64,000 bases of DNA from Arenicola marina (taxonomy: Eukaryota > Annelida > Polychaeta > Arenicolidae). Location: assembly GCA_964019135.1 (NCBI GenBank), contig OZ025250.1:51769357-51833356 (forward strand). Direction: 5' to 3'. A model generated the notes under the pieces. That model was not told where the DNA came from and did not search any database. It saw nothing but the letters and a program-made list of their open reading frames with translations. Of the stretch, positions 20,270 to 32,400 are shown one piece after another (within the stretch, counting starts at the first letter, position 1; each line of letters opens with the position of its first letter). The position numbers and the translations under genes are program-made.

Positions 20270-21036
20270 GGTCGCTGGGTGTTATGTCTGGCCGCTCATG
20301 TCAGTGGCTGTGTAAGCTGGAATAGATCTATAATTATCAACTTTGAGATTATCTATAGGGAAAATCATCTCCTGATGTTGAATAAATATGGGTATCAGAG
20401 GTATGAACACATATATCAATACAAATATATATCAGCATAGATATATACCATAACGTAATATGAAAATGAATAGTTATTAGTTTCAACACCAAGATTTTAT
20501 AGTGCCTTGATATTATAAAAATGTTGTCAAATAGTTGAATGCACAACCCTACAATGAGAAGGCTGCCACTCTACCCAATGCACCACCAGGTTTAATTCAT
20601 ACAGACTGGTAGTAGTTACACAGCTAAATGGGCCCATATCTTGTCCTGAAATCCTTTCCCACCTAAATTGTTGCAACCCCACTTGTCTAATATTTACTTT
20701 CTGTTGTTCAAAGTGGTAACAAGATCTATAACTAATTGAAGTCTAGAATTGTTTTGAATATATCAGATTTTAGAGAAATAATAATATTCAACTTTGTATA
20801 CCAATATTTGGTACTAATTTTGTCAAAAACAGCATTTACTTATTTTACTCCTTCCAGATACTAACTATGCAGCTAAGATAATTAAAAAATAAATCTACTT
20901 TATAAAATGATTCTTTGATATAATATTCTTTAACAGCATTATTTGATAATAAATATATCTATAAAATATTGTCTTTGAAAACCTAGTGTGATCTCACGCT
21001 GCCTAGCTATAAATAGTGAATGGCGAAACATTAAGA
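20270..21036. other. Upstream DNA of the choline transporter
   Basis: This stretch should hold the 5' UTR and promoter. I see only AT-rich sequence and no clear core promoter motif. Possible 5' UTR acceptors on the minus strand are TATTCCAG (20,317) and TTACACAG (20,308). Confidence 0.4.
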
Positions 21037-21336
21037 GAGCATTTGTTTATTCTCAACCTGTTGAAGGTTTAATGTTTACGTTTAGCTATATTGAAGAATC
21101 TTCAACCTAAACTTGCTGAGGATAAAAAAATGCATTTATTGTGTGTTGGGATTTCCGTTGAATATGTCAACGTCATGATGTAAACCAAGGTGTCAACAAA
21201 GTTGAACTTGTTGATAAAGTTGAAGTAACTTGTATTGAGGTTTCATTTTTGTTAAGAATAAAAAAAATGTGCTTGAGCAGGTTAACGTTTAAGGTTTATT
21301 TAAACTTAAACCTGTTGACAATAAACAAATATGCTC
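21037..21336. mobile_element. MITE with ~30-bp inverted ends
   Basis: GAGCATTTGTTTATTCTCAA at the left pairs with the right end ACAATAAACAAATATGCTC. The pairing extends through AACCTGTTGA/AACCTGTTGAC. It is about 300 bp long with no coding potential. Confidence 0.6.
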
Positions 21337-21488
21337 CAATTGTCATTTGAAATATTGAAAATGAAGTACGAGATGACAAAAATAGTCTATAAACTATTAC
21401 AAAAAAAAACATTACCGACCAAAAAATTAACGTACAATGAATGTCACATAAGCTTGTAGAATCTAGTGTTGCACATAAAGCCTTAGCA

Positions 21489-21571
21489 CTAAATCACCCT
21501 GGCCGTTGTTGTGTACAGGGTGATAACTCAACATAGGGAAAAAGTACACAACAGTGGCCAGGGTGATTTAG
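21489..21571. mobile_element. 83-bp hairpin MITE
   Basis: CTAAATCACCCTGGCC...GTTGTGTAC pairs with GTACACAACAG...GGCCAGGGTGATTTAG around a short loop. Confidence 0.6.
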
Positions 21572-21630
21572 CATTAATAAAGCCTTAGTTACACATTGTC
21601 ATTAATAGATAGGTAAGCTTACTCAGTTAT

Positions 21631-21982
21631 TACCAGGCCTGTCTCCAACGCATCACAGGGTGCCATTAGCAGATTAGAGCCAGGCAGCATTTGCTGTCTT
21701 TGCGATGTTGCAGCGCATATTTTCGCGTATAAGGCGTATAGTTTTTAACTAGCTGAACAAATATGGATCTTTCCAGAATCCTTATGCAATTTACTGACCT
21801 GGCGGAAGAAAATACTTTGATTTATTGTCCTAACTTGCAATGTCAGGGCTTTTTCTGGGCAAATTTATTCGATCAGCGCCAGCCCGCGCCATTATGCGCT
21901 GCAACACTGCAAAGACAGCAAATGCTGCCTGGCTCTAACGGCACCCCGTGATGCGTTAGTCTACTTAGAGACAGGCCTGGTA
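21631..21982. mobile_element. MITE family TACCAGGCCTG, copy 1
   Basis: The ends are TACCAGGCCTGTCTC and GAGACAGGCCTGGTA. Subterminal sequence (GCCAGGCAGCATTTGCTGTC) is also inverted at the other end. It is 352 bp long. A related copy lies at 47,249-47,588, its interior in the opposite orientation. Confidence 0.8.
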
Positions 21983-24685
21983 AACTACAGGCGCCTCAAT
22001 CGTGGGAGGCGGGGGGGGGCGGCTTCACACATATCATATGTCATATAAAGAGTTACTGCATTCAGTGCAGCTAGGTAAGGTGTTGAAAGTTTCGTTTCAT
22101 TCATTGATTCAATTGTGTGTCACTGTTTTTTTTATAGATCATATCCTACATAGAGTTTGTCGATCATACGCACCTGTCATTCGTTTCATCATTTCTTACA
22201 AAAAATAAAGTAATCTCTAATGTACAAGACAAAACTGGCGAACATAAGCATGTGCACTATGCCGACCACAGGCACAGTGATGCCGACTGAACATGCTGAA
22301 TGACATGTGTCTCAAAGCGTGAAACTACAAAAATGGCAAAACATGCCGTTACCCCTTGGGCTGCAGCCGTTGGAACGTTTTTTGATTTTTTTCGTTGGTT
22401 GCGCTTGTTGGACTGGTCGCTGGTGAGCCAGCGGCCGGGGAGGTGGTGGGGGGTGGGGTGGGGGGGACTGCATATAGTTAGGTATATGCATGTGCCGCCC
22501 AAATGACCCCTTTTTCTCTCAATCTCCGAGTCGTCAGAAATCTGCAATTCCTCTCGATGTGCCCATCGAAGACATACTTTTTTTTTCTTCAAAATTGCAG
22601 TTCTCGACTCTATAGTAGTCTATATAAGAGGATATCGAAAGTGTTCAATTAATTAACCTCCGAAAAATTCGTCACGAATGTCATTCATATTTCACATTTC
22701 AGATGTTATTTTTAACCACAAATTTCTGTCAGTCTATTTTAGATTCCTTTTTTAACCAAGGTTTTCTCTCTCAATGACCACAAAACCGCGATTTCTTCTT
22801 TCGCCCTCTATGTGCCCCCCCCCCCACCCCCTCCCGCCGGGGATGCAACTACGGACACTTACCTTGCATATTATTTGTCGTAGAGAGGGGGTCATGAATC
22901 TGATGGGGTCCTATATATTGCACGGGTGTTAATTCAAACCCGGTCTCACTAATATATCATATTATGTAGTATTTGTAGTTTGAGCTGTATTGCTCTCCGG
23001 TCCCGCAGTTGAGCGCTACATTAGTTGGCATAACTTTGAGCTTGCTCGCTGTCTCGTTGCCAGGGAGTAGCCTGAGTTGTACTGTGGCTATACTGAAGGG
23101 CAGGTGTCGATCGAGTGTGTTTGAGGGATCTGATTGGGAGAGTCCGTGGTGACGGACGCAGAAATACAACCAGTGTGGTCTACAGTACCGGACGTCTTCA
23201 GTTTTATTCGCTTGAGCCGCGATATTACTACAGTTATAAAGCTACGCCGATCTATGGAAAAAAGTATATATAACGTATATATCTCAGTGGCGGATCCAGA
23301 GGGGGGGGGCAAGCCAAACACTGTTAAAGTTGAGTTTTGTATGTAAAATATTCTCACACGGAGCCCTTTCACAAAATGCTGAACATTAGCCTGCAATACG
23401 CAGACCGCCGCATAATTATAACGTCACTCGGTTTATTTGCAATTATTTTTTGTCTCAATGTCGATCATGATCTCGAAGGTGAAGGTAAATGTCATCCAAT
23501 AAGCGAAAACATTTAAGGCATATTTTAAAGTATTAGATTTAAATACGAAATAAATTCATAGCCCGCTTTATTGTTGTAACGTTAGTACGGGGACAGGAAT
23601 GACGTGAACAGAAGTCTATTTTGGCCCCCAGTTGCCTTGCTAGTCAACGTCTGAGTTGAGGTTGTAAACGTGAGCATTGTACTATTTACATTGTAACTTG
23701 GACCTCGTGTGTCACGGTATGACGTAACAGTTTTACACAGGAGCGGATCCAGGAATTTAGAAAGGAGAGGGGGAGGGGGGTCCACTAAAACTTGCGACTT
23801 GAATTGTGGAAGTTTCTCTAACAGAGGCGATAGCGGCTAGCTCATAAGTTCATAAGTTGGTAATAATGAAATCGTTGCTCATTTTCGTAACCGAAAATGA
23901 CATGTAATTTCGCGGTGACGTCATATGAAATAAGAGAGAACAAGTAGAGATAATAGACCGTTCCAGGGGAAATTCTGGCATGCGCGTGTTTCGCGTAACT
24001 CTAGCTCGCTCTGCGCAGCATAGCACGCAACAGGCGAGTACGGACTTACAGCTGCACAATTTTGAACCGTTTATCATAAGTTAAAAACGTTAAAAAGAAA
24101 ACATATTCGGGAAAAATCAAATCTCCAACAACTCAAAAGACGATAAAACAATCTTTTGCTGTTTTCAGAGTATTTATTAAACTTAGCACTTAGCTAGGTG
24201 TATTTTAAACTTTCTTGTACTACAAGACATACATGTAAACGAATAACATACAGAGACGAGGATGTCAAGTCAGTCTTTATGGATTCCCTTCTACCCAAAG
24301 GGAACACGGTCTACGTGAACACATTTTTAGACGACAAATGTTTCATTTCCATTGACCCTCAAAGCAACAACACAGATTTCCCAGAATGGAGTGATATCGA
24401 ATGCAGCCTCAGTTCGGTCCACCATCTTGGACTGTGACCATGAACCGCTCAACAACACTCACTCAAACCCTATTCCAAACCAGCGTTCGTACACATGTGA
24501 CGTTGCGAGACACGGTACGCTACGGGGCCTACGTTCAGCACCATTTTGGCCTAACCATAACATAACAAACCAGCATTTATGTTTTACGCTGGCACATCTG
24601 GGAATCGAACCCGCGACTCCAGCCTGTATATTGTTCAGCGGCTTATGCCCAGCAACACCTGAAAGCATCATGCCTACAGTTATAG
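21983..24685. other. Intergenic, no gene recognised
   Basis: This spacer separates the start of the choline transporter from the 3' end of GPS2. It has poly-G/poly-C runs and two isolated MITE-like ends (GCGGATCCAG near 23,289 and 23,745). A possible tRNA-related B box (GGTTCGATTCCC, minus strand, near 24,602-24,613) may mark an old SINE. AATAAA on the minus strand at 24,173-24,178 could be the GPS2 poly(A) signal. Confidence 0.5.
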
Positions 24686-26340
24686 CAAGGGGTCACAGTG
24701 GTAGCGGCCTGGGGGTCACAGTGGTAGCGGCCTGAAGGTCACAGTGGTAGCGGCCTGGGGGTCTCAATAGTAGCGGCCTGGGGGCCTCAGTAGTATCGGC
24801 CTGGGGGTCACAGTTGTAGCGGCCTGCGGGTCACAGTGGTAGCGGCCTGGGGGTCACAGTGGTAGCGGCCTGGAGGTCACAGTGGTAGCGGCCTGGGGGT
24901 CTCAATAGTAGCGGCCTGGGGGCCTCAGTAGTATCGGCCTGGGGGTCACAGTGGTAGCGGCCTGGGGGTCACAGTGGTAGCGGCCTGGAGGTCACAGTGG
25001 TAGCGGCCTGGGGGTCACAGTGGTAGCGGCCTGAAGGTCACAGTGGTAGCGGCCTGGGGGTCTCAATAGTAGCGGCCTGGGGGCCTCAGTAGTATCGGCC
25101 TGGGGGTCACAGTTGTAGCGGCCTGCGGGTCACAGTGGTAGCGGCCTGGGGGTCACAGTGGTAGGAGCCTGGGGGTCACAGTGGTAGCGGCCTGGGGGTC
25201 ACAGTGGTAGCGGTCTGGGGGTCTCAGTGGTAGTGGCCTGGGGGTCACAGTGGTAGGGGCCTGGGGGTCACCATGGTAGGGGCCTGGGGGTCACAGTGGT
25301 AGTGGCCTGGGGGTCACAGTGGTAGCGGCCTGGGGGTCTCAGTGGTAGTGGCCTGGGGGTCACAGTGGTAGGGGCCTGGGGGTCTCAATAGTAGCGGCCT
25401 GGGGCATCAGTAGTAGCGGCCTGGGGGCCACAGTGGTAGCGGCCTGGGGGTCTCAGTAGTAGCGGCCTGGGGGTCACAGTGGTAGTGGCCTGGGGGTCAC
25501 CATGGTAGGGGCCTGGGGGTCACAGTGGTAGCGGCCTGGGGGTCTCAGTGGTAGTGGCCTGGGGGTCACAGTGGTAGCGGCCTGGGGGTCTCAATAGTAG
25601 CGGCCTGGGGGTCACAGTGGTAGCGGCCTGGGGGTCTCAATAGTAGCGGCCTGGGGGTCACAGTGGTAGTGGCCTGGGGGTCACCATGGTAGGGGCCTGG
25701 GGGTCACAGTGGTAGTGGCCTGGGGATCACCGTGGTAGGGCCTGGGGGTCACAGTGGTAATGGCCTGGGGGTCTCAATAGTAGCGGCCTGGGGGTCACAG
25801 TGGTAGTGGCCTGGGGGTCACCATGGTAGGGGCCTGGGGGTCACAGTGGTAGTGGTAGTGGCCTGGGGGTCACCGTGGTCGGGGTCTGGGGGTCACAGTG
25901 GTAGTGACCTGGGGGTCACCTTGGTAGGGGCCTGGGGGTCACAGTGGTAGTGGCCTGGGGGTCACCGTGGTAGGGGCCTGGGGGTAACAGTGGTAGTGGC
26001 CTGGGGGTCACCGTGGTAGTGGCCTGGGGGTCACAGTGGTAGTGGCCGGGGAGTCTCAATAGTAGCGGCCTGGGGGTCACAGTGGTAGTGGCCTGGGGGC
26101 ATCAGTAGTATTCGCCTGGGGGTCACAGTGGTAGTGGCCTGGGGGTCACCATGGTAGGGGCCTGGGGGTCACAGTGGTAGTGGCCTGGGGGCATCAGTAA
26201 TATCCGCCTGGGGGTCACAGTGGTAGTGGCCTGGGGGTCACAGTAGTATCGGCCTGGGGGTAGTAGTAGCTTGTTGGGGGTCACAATGATGGCGGCCTGG
26301 GGGTCACAGTGGTAGCGGCCTGGGTGCCTCAGTAGTAGCT
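24686..26340 (-). repeat. 23-bp minisatellite spanning the GPS2 stop codon and 3' UTR
   Basis: About 72 units of 23 bp. On the minus strand the units read GCTACCACTGTGACCCCCAG then GCC, with variants GCTACTACTGAGG. The first unit contains the last GPS2 codons (AGC TAC TAC TGA), so coding end, stop codon and 3' UTR lie within one repeat family. Confidence 0.92.
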
Positions 26341-26406
26341 ACGTGCGGGCTGTGCTCCGTACGCCTGGTGCCTGGGGGGCTGTCCTGCGTGGGGGGAGTG
26401 CGGACT
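26329..26406 (-). CDS. GPS2: GPS2 last coding exon
   Basis: Residues 394-418 and TGA: SPHSPHAGQPPRHQAYGAQ then PARSYY. The acceptor is CCGTTGCAG. The end resembles the human C-terminus (PRFYHK) in having an Arg-x-Tyr tip. The last codons lie in the first unit of the 3' 23-bp array. Confidence 0.85.
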   Translation of the reverse strand, partial: SPHSPHAGQPPRHQAYGAQPARSYY

Positions 26407-29400
26407 CTGCAACGGATAAATATAGAAACCGATGTAGAAATCGCCTTCTTGCAGGAACATGAACTTGGAACAAAGATATGCCTGGATCATAGAACCTATT
26501 TCAGGCATGGGTATATGTAGTTGAAAGAAAAATCATATAAAAATCATTGCAAAGGATGCTATTGGCACTTAAAATAATAATATTAGAAACTCATAAATTC
26601 TACTGCAAGCTAAATACCACAGGAAACGTAAACTATTTAACATTAGTCAGTAAAGCAAGGGACATCTCATCAATGATTTCGGTACTTAGTCAATAAAGCC
26701 AGGGCCATATCATCAATTATTCCGGTACTTAGTCAATAAAGCCAGGGAAAGCTAATCTATGATTTCGGTACTTAGTCAATAAATCCAGGGAAAGTTAATC
26801 TATGATTTCGGTACTTAGTCAATAAAGCCAGGGAGAGCTAATCTATGATTGCAGTACTTAGTCAATAAAGCCAGGGACAGCTCATCTATGATTGCAGTAC
26901 TTAGTCAATAAAGCCAGGGACAGCTCATCTATGATTGCAGTACTTAGTCAATAAAGCCAGGGACAGCTCATCTATGATTGCAGTATTTAGTCAAAAAAGC
27001 CAGGGACAGCTAATCTATGATTGCAGTACTTAGTCAATAAAGCAAGGGACAGCTAATCTATGATTTCGGTACTTGGTCAATAAAGCAAGGGGCATCTCAT
27101 CAATGAACTCGGTACTTAGTCAATAAAGCCAGGGACAGCTAATCTATGATTGCAGTACTTAGTCAATAAAGCAAGGGACATCTCATCAATGAACTCGGTA
27201 CTTAGTCAATAAAGCCAGGGACAGCTCATCTATGATTGCAGTACTTAGTCAATAAAGCCAGGGACAGCTCATCTATGATTGCAGTACTTAGTCAATAAAG
27301 CCAGGGACAGCTAATCTATGATTGAAGTACTTAGTCAATAAGGCCAGGGACATCTCATCAATAGATTCGGTACTTAGTCAATAACACCAGGGACAGCTCA
27401 TCAATGAACTCGGTACTTAGTCAATAACGCCGCTACCAGAGTTAGTTTAGACAAGAGACAGAGAAGGGAAGTCTTTGCGTGGCGGGGCGGGGGTGGGGGG
27501 AGTAGAGTGGGGGGGGGGGGGGCTGGTTGCTGACACTCACCTGGGTCGGGGCCGCCTGGTACGAGCTGGTGCTGGGCTGCGTCCTCACCGGGTACCCCGT
27601 TACTATGGAGCCCTTAGGTGGTTGCTGTGGAGACGATTGTTGCGAGGCGACTATCATAGCTGCCTGTTGCGGCGGCATGTAGGGCTGGAAGACAACCAAG
27701 AAGTTAAGACACACAGAACAGTTCACGAAGGAAGCAGCATCTCACACACAAAAATAACTTCAACATGCATTCAAAAGAAGGAAAACCATTTGACATAAAA
27801 TTAGCTTTACCATACATTTAAGCAAACCAAATTCACACAAAAACAGCTTTTAATTATTTTAAGAACCCCAAAATAACGCCAACTAAAGGTTAGATGCGTG
27901 TTGAGGATGGGTTATTGCAACAGACGTTGATTTTGCAGTAGAAATTTATTACACTTTTCTGTTCCTGTACATGTAATTGGCCAACCATGCTTTCGTCAAG
28001 TACAGACGCCAGCGGGAAAAGGCAAAACATGCCCCAATGGACCGATCCATACGCCCGACACAACGCCCCACTCACGCTGGAGTGCTTCTTCCTTAATAGT
28101 GAGTATGAAATTGACAATCATAGTCGATGATACGTACAAGTGAGAAGTACTCACCTCTGAAACTGACAAGAAAGTGACATGTCGCTTTGTTTGTCAGACA
28201 TAACGCACGTGGAAGACCTTTTTTCACCACATGATTGGATAAAAGCAACAGTGACGTCAGTGAATGATTGACAGCCGGGAGAGGCCTATTGCTTCCATAT
28301 GTTTCACACGCACCTGTTGCATTTTAAACTTGTCCTCGCTGAAGCCGGACTTCTGGTTTGCGTGCTCAAGCTGCTGCTGTAGGGAGAGGCTGGGGGCGGC
28401 GGCGTGGGGCGAGTTCAGGTAACCTGAGATAAGATAAGATAACATAGATTTCTATTCGACGTCGGTACGTAAAAGTCAACAATAAACATTAGAACAAGAG
28501 CTTTTTTTTCAAATTCTAATTTACAGACATCAAATATCAATGACATAATAATAATAATAATACTCAACATAACATACAAGTGCTATTGACCGATAATGAT
28601 AAAATGACATGAGCTGATCGAATATATGTGTATATGATAATGAAAATATAACAACCATTGCATCATCTATCGCGAATATCTAACATATATATTTGCCCTA
28701 TCCGGAGCGCTAGCGGTACATATAAAGTTATCCCGTGTCATAGGAGAGTAACATATATCCTGGCTGGGGCAGCCGTTGACCTACATACCTGGCTGGGGCA
28801 GCCGTTGACCTACATACCTGGCTGGGGCAGCCGTCGACCTACATACCTGGCTGCGGCAGCCGTTGACCTATATACCTGGCTGGGGCAGCCGTTGACCTAC
28901 ATACCTGGCTGGGGCAGCCGTTGACCTACATACCTGACTGGGGCAGCCGTTGACCTACATACCTGGCTGGGGCAGCCGTTGCACTTGATAGCCCTGGGGA
29001 AGCTGGATCTCTCCCGGCGGCTTCTGCTGCTGGTGGGCGTAATGCGTCGAATACGACTGGAACGCTGATTGGCTGCCGACATACTTCCCGCTCTGTGATT
29101 GGCTGGTCGGGTAGCTCCCGCCGGGCGGCTGCTGGGTGGGCGGGGCTTGGTGCTGGGCGGGCGGAGTTTGATGCTGAGGGGGCGGGGCTTGGTGCTGCGT
29201 GGGCGGGGCCTGGTGCTGGCTGTTCGTGTGCGGCTGGGAGTACACGTGCGATGATTGGGCGGCGTATGTCACGTGGGTTGAATGAGCTGTCGGGTAGCTT
29301 GTGGATTCTGCAATAATCCCGGGAGGAGATAATAACATACATGCTAACATATACCTAAATTAGGTATTATTTTATTAATGAAATAATTTTATCAATCATA

Positions 29401-32400
29401 TGCATTACTGCATTAATCGTGTGTAGAATTGTACCATTCATATGTAGAATACTATTAATCTTATGTAGAATACTATTCTCTTATGTAAAATACTATTAAA
29501 CATATGTACAATTGTATCAATCATATGTACAAGATGTGGTGGAGAGACTGCAGTCGAGTGTTCTAGCCACCCGGCCATGGGGACTCCTCTATATTTGACG
29601 TTGGGTGACGGCTGCTTACTTGGGGCTTGGTAGGGTTCCTGCTTGACCTGGGCGTAGCTGATGGGCGGGTACTTGGCGGCCCGGGAGAAGTGTTGGTACA
29701 TGGCGGCGGGCGGCGGGGACGGACTGCGCTGGCGCTTCACCCCTTGCTGACGTCACAGAAACACACACCATGTCAACCCAATGTAACCCCTTGATGACGT
29801 CACACAAACACACACCATGTCAACCCAACATACTGTGACCCCTTGCTGACGTGACATAAACGCAGCGATGTAATGGAGTCTAATACAGGAAATGCATCCG
29901 AAATTATTGAGTCACTCTCTCTATTTCGTACTTGTTGTATGATGATAGCAATAGCATACAGCAGACTCACCGGTACCATTGGTTGGTGTACAGGGACATG
30001 CATATACTTGGTGGGCCGGGGTGGCATGTGCGTCTGCATGAAGATGTGTCCTGGCACCTGTATGCCTGGATGGTACTGCTGGAGACTGATCATTTCGCTG
30101 TAAGAGAGTGACAGAGACACAAAGAAATGAGAGAACCTGTGTTGTTGAGACCCCTGTATGCCTGAGGACGGATTGCCGCTGGATACAGGAGACACATATC
30201 GATGAAGAAACCATATCAGATCAAGGATCTCCGTTGGGAATGATATATTCCAGACATAAAGATTCATATTCTGCAGCAGAAAGCAAGTAATTGTGGGAAC
30301 CATACCAGTGGCGCCAGATCATCTTCAAAAAGATAAGATGGTTAGACGCAACTAATTCAGCTGATGTGTGTCATGCCCCAGTCCCCTCACCAAGCGCGTC
30401 GAAACCCTTTCCCTGTTGTCCTATTGCCCAATGGTTGCAGCCATTCCATACAAATCGTTCCAGCAATTGAGTACCGTACTTTCCCGTGTAGAAGTCGCAC
30501 CTTTTTTCCTCGCGGCCGAGGGGTGAGACTCATACACCGATGCTACTCATATATGAATCACGTCCAAGCTTGTGGTGGCTCACCCCCACCTCCCACCCCC
30601 CCTCCCGGCTACCCTACCCCCAACCAACTTGACCGGCTGGGGCAGATTGGGAGTCATGCTTCCACCGTCCCCGCCAATCTTAATCCTATCCGGTGAATTA
30701 AGCCAATTATTCCTGCGCCAACTGTAGAACCACTGTCGCGTCGCGCCCTCCCCAGTATCAAGCAATTACTCCTGCGCCAACTGTAGAACCACTGTCGCGT
30801 CGCGCCCTCCCCAGTATCAAGCAATTACTCCTGCGCCAACTGTAGAACCACTGTCGCGTCGCGCCCTCCCCAGTATCAAGCAATTACTCCTGCGCCAACT
30901 GTAGAACCACTGTCGCGTCGCGCCCTCCCCAGTATCAAGCCAATTACTCCTGCGCCAACTGTAGAACCACTGTCGCGTCGCGCCCTCCCCAGTATCAAGC
31001 AATTACTCCTGCGCCAACTGTAAAAACACTGTCGCGTCGCGCCCTCCCCAGTATCAAGCAATTACTCCTGCGCCAACTGTAGAACCACTGTCGCGTCGCG
31101 CCTTCCCCAGTATCAAGCAATTACTCCTGCGCCAACTGTAGAACCACTGTCGCGTCGCGCCCTCCCCAGTATCAAGCCAATTACTCCTGCGCCAACTGTA
31201 GAACCACTGTCGCGTCGCGCCTTCCCCAGTATCAAGCAATTACTCCTGCGCCAACAGTAGAACCACTGTCGCGTCGCGCTCTCCCCAGTATCAAGCAATT
31301 ACTCCTGCGCCAACTGTAGAACCACTGTCGCGTCGCGCCCTCCCCAGTATCAAGCAATTACTCCTGCGCCAACTGTAGAACCACTGTCGCGTCGCGCCCT
31401 CCCCAGTATCAAGCCAATTACTCCTGCGCCAACTGTAGAACCACTGTCGCGTCGCGCCCTCCCCAGTATCAAGCCAATTACTCCTGCGCCAACTGTAGAA
31501 CCACTGTCGCGTCGCGCCCTCCCCAGTATCAAGCAATTACTCCTGCGCCAACTGTAAAAACACTGTCGCGTCGCGCCCTCCCCAGTATCAAGCAATTACT
31601 CCTGCGCCAACTGTAGAACCACTGTCGCGTCGCGCCTTCCCCAGTATCAAGCAATTACTCCTGCGCCAACTGTAGAACCACTGTCGCGTCGCGCCCTCCC
31701 CAGTATCAAGCCAATTACTCCTGCGCCAACTGTAGAACCACTGTCGCGTCGCGCCTTCCCCAGTATCAAGCAATTACTCCTGCGCCAACAGTAGAACCAC
31801 TGTCGCGTCGCGCTCTCCCCAGTATCAAGCAATTACTCCTGCGCCAACTGTAGAACCACTGTCGCGTCGCGCCCTCCCCAGTATCAAGCAATTACTCCTG
31901 CGCCAACTGTAGAACCACTGTCGCGTCGCGCTCTCCCCAGTATCAAGCAATTACTCCTGCGCCAACTGTAGAACCACTGGCGCGTCGCGCCCTCCCCAGT
32001 ATCAAGCAATTACTCCTGCGCCAACTGTAGAACCACTGTCGCGTCGCGCCCTCCCCAGTATCAAGCAATTACTCCTGCGCCAACTGTAGAACCACTGTCG
32101 CGTCGCGCCTTCCCCAGTATCAAACAATTACTCCTGCGCCAACTGTAGAACCACTGTCGCGTCGCGCCCTCCCCAGTATCAAGCAATTACTCCTGCGCCA
32201 ACTGTAGAACCACTGTCGCGTCGCGCCCTCCCCAGTATCAAGCCAATTACTCCTGCGCCAACTGTAGAACCACTGTCGCGTCGCGCCTTCCCCAGTATCA
32301 AGCCAATTACTCCTGCGCCAACTGTAGAACCACTGTCGCGTCGCGCCCTCCCCAGTATCAAGCCAATTACTCCTGCGCCAACTGTAGAACCACTGTCGCG

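Noticed and set aside
23286-23775. A complete transposon between two GCGGATCCAG ends
   Set aside because: Both ends point in the same direction, so they are not an inverted pair. Treated as two separate worn ends.
24198-24437. 79-codon frame downstream of GPS2
   Set aside because: No Kozak or splice support and no recognised similarity. Chance is sufficient.
24590-24670. tRNA gene on the minus strand (GGTTCGATTCCC)
   Set aside because: Only a B-box-like segment is convincing. The acceptor stem and A box do not pair, so at most this is an old SINE remnant.
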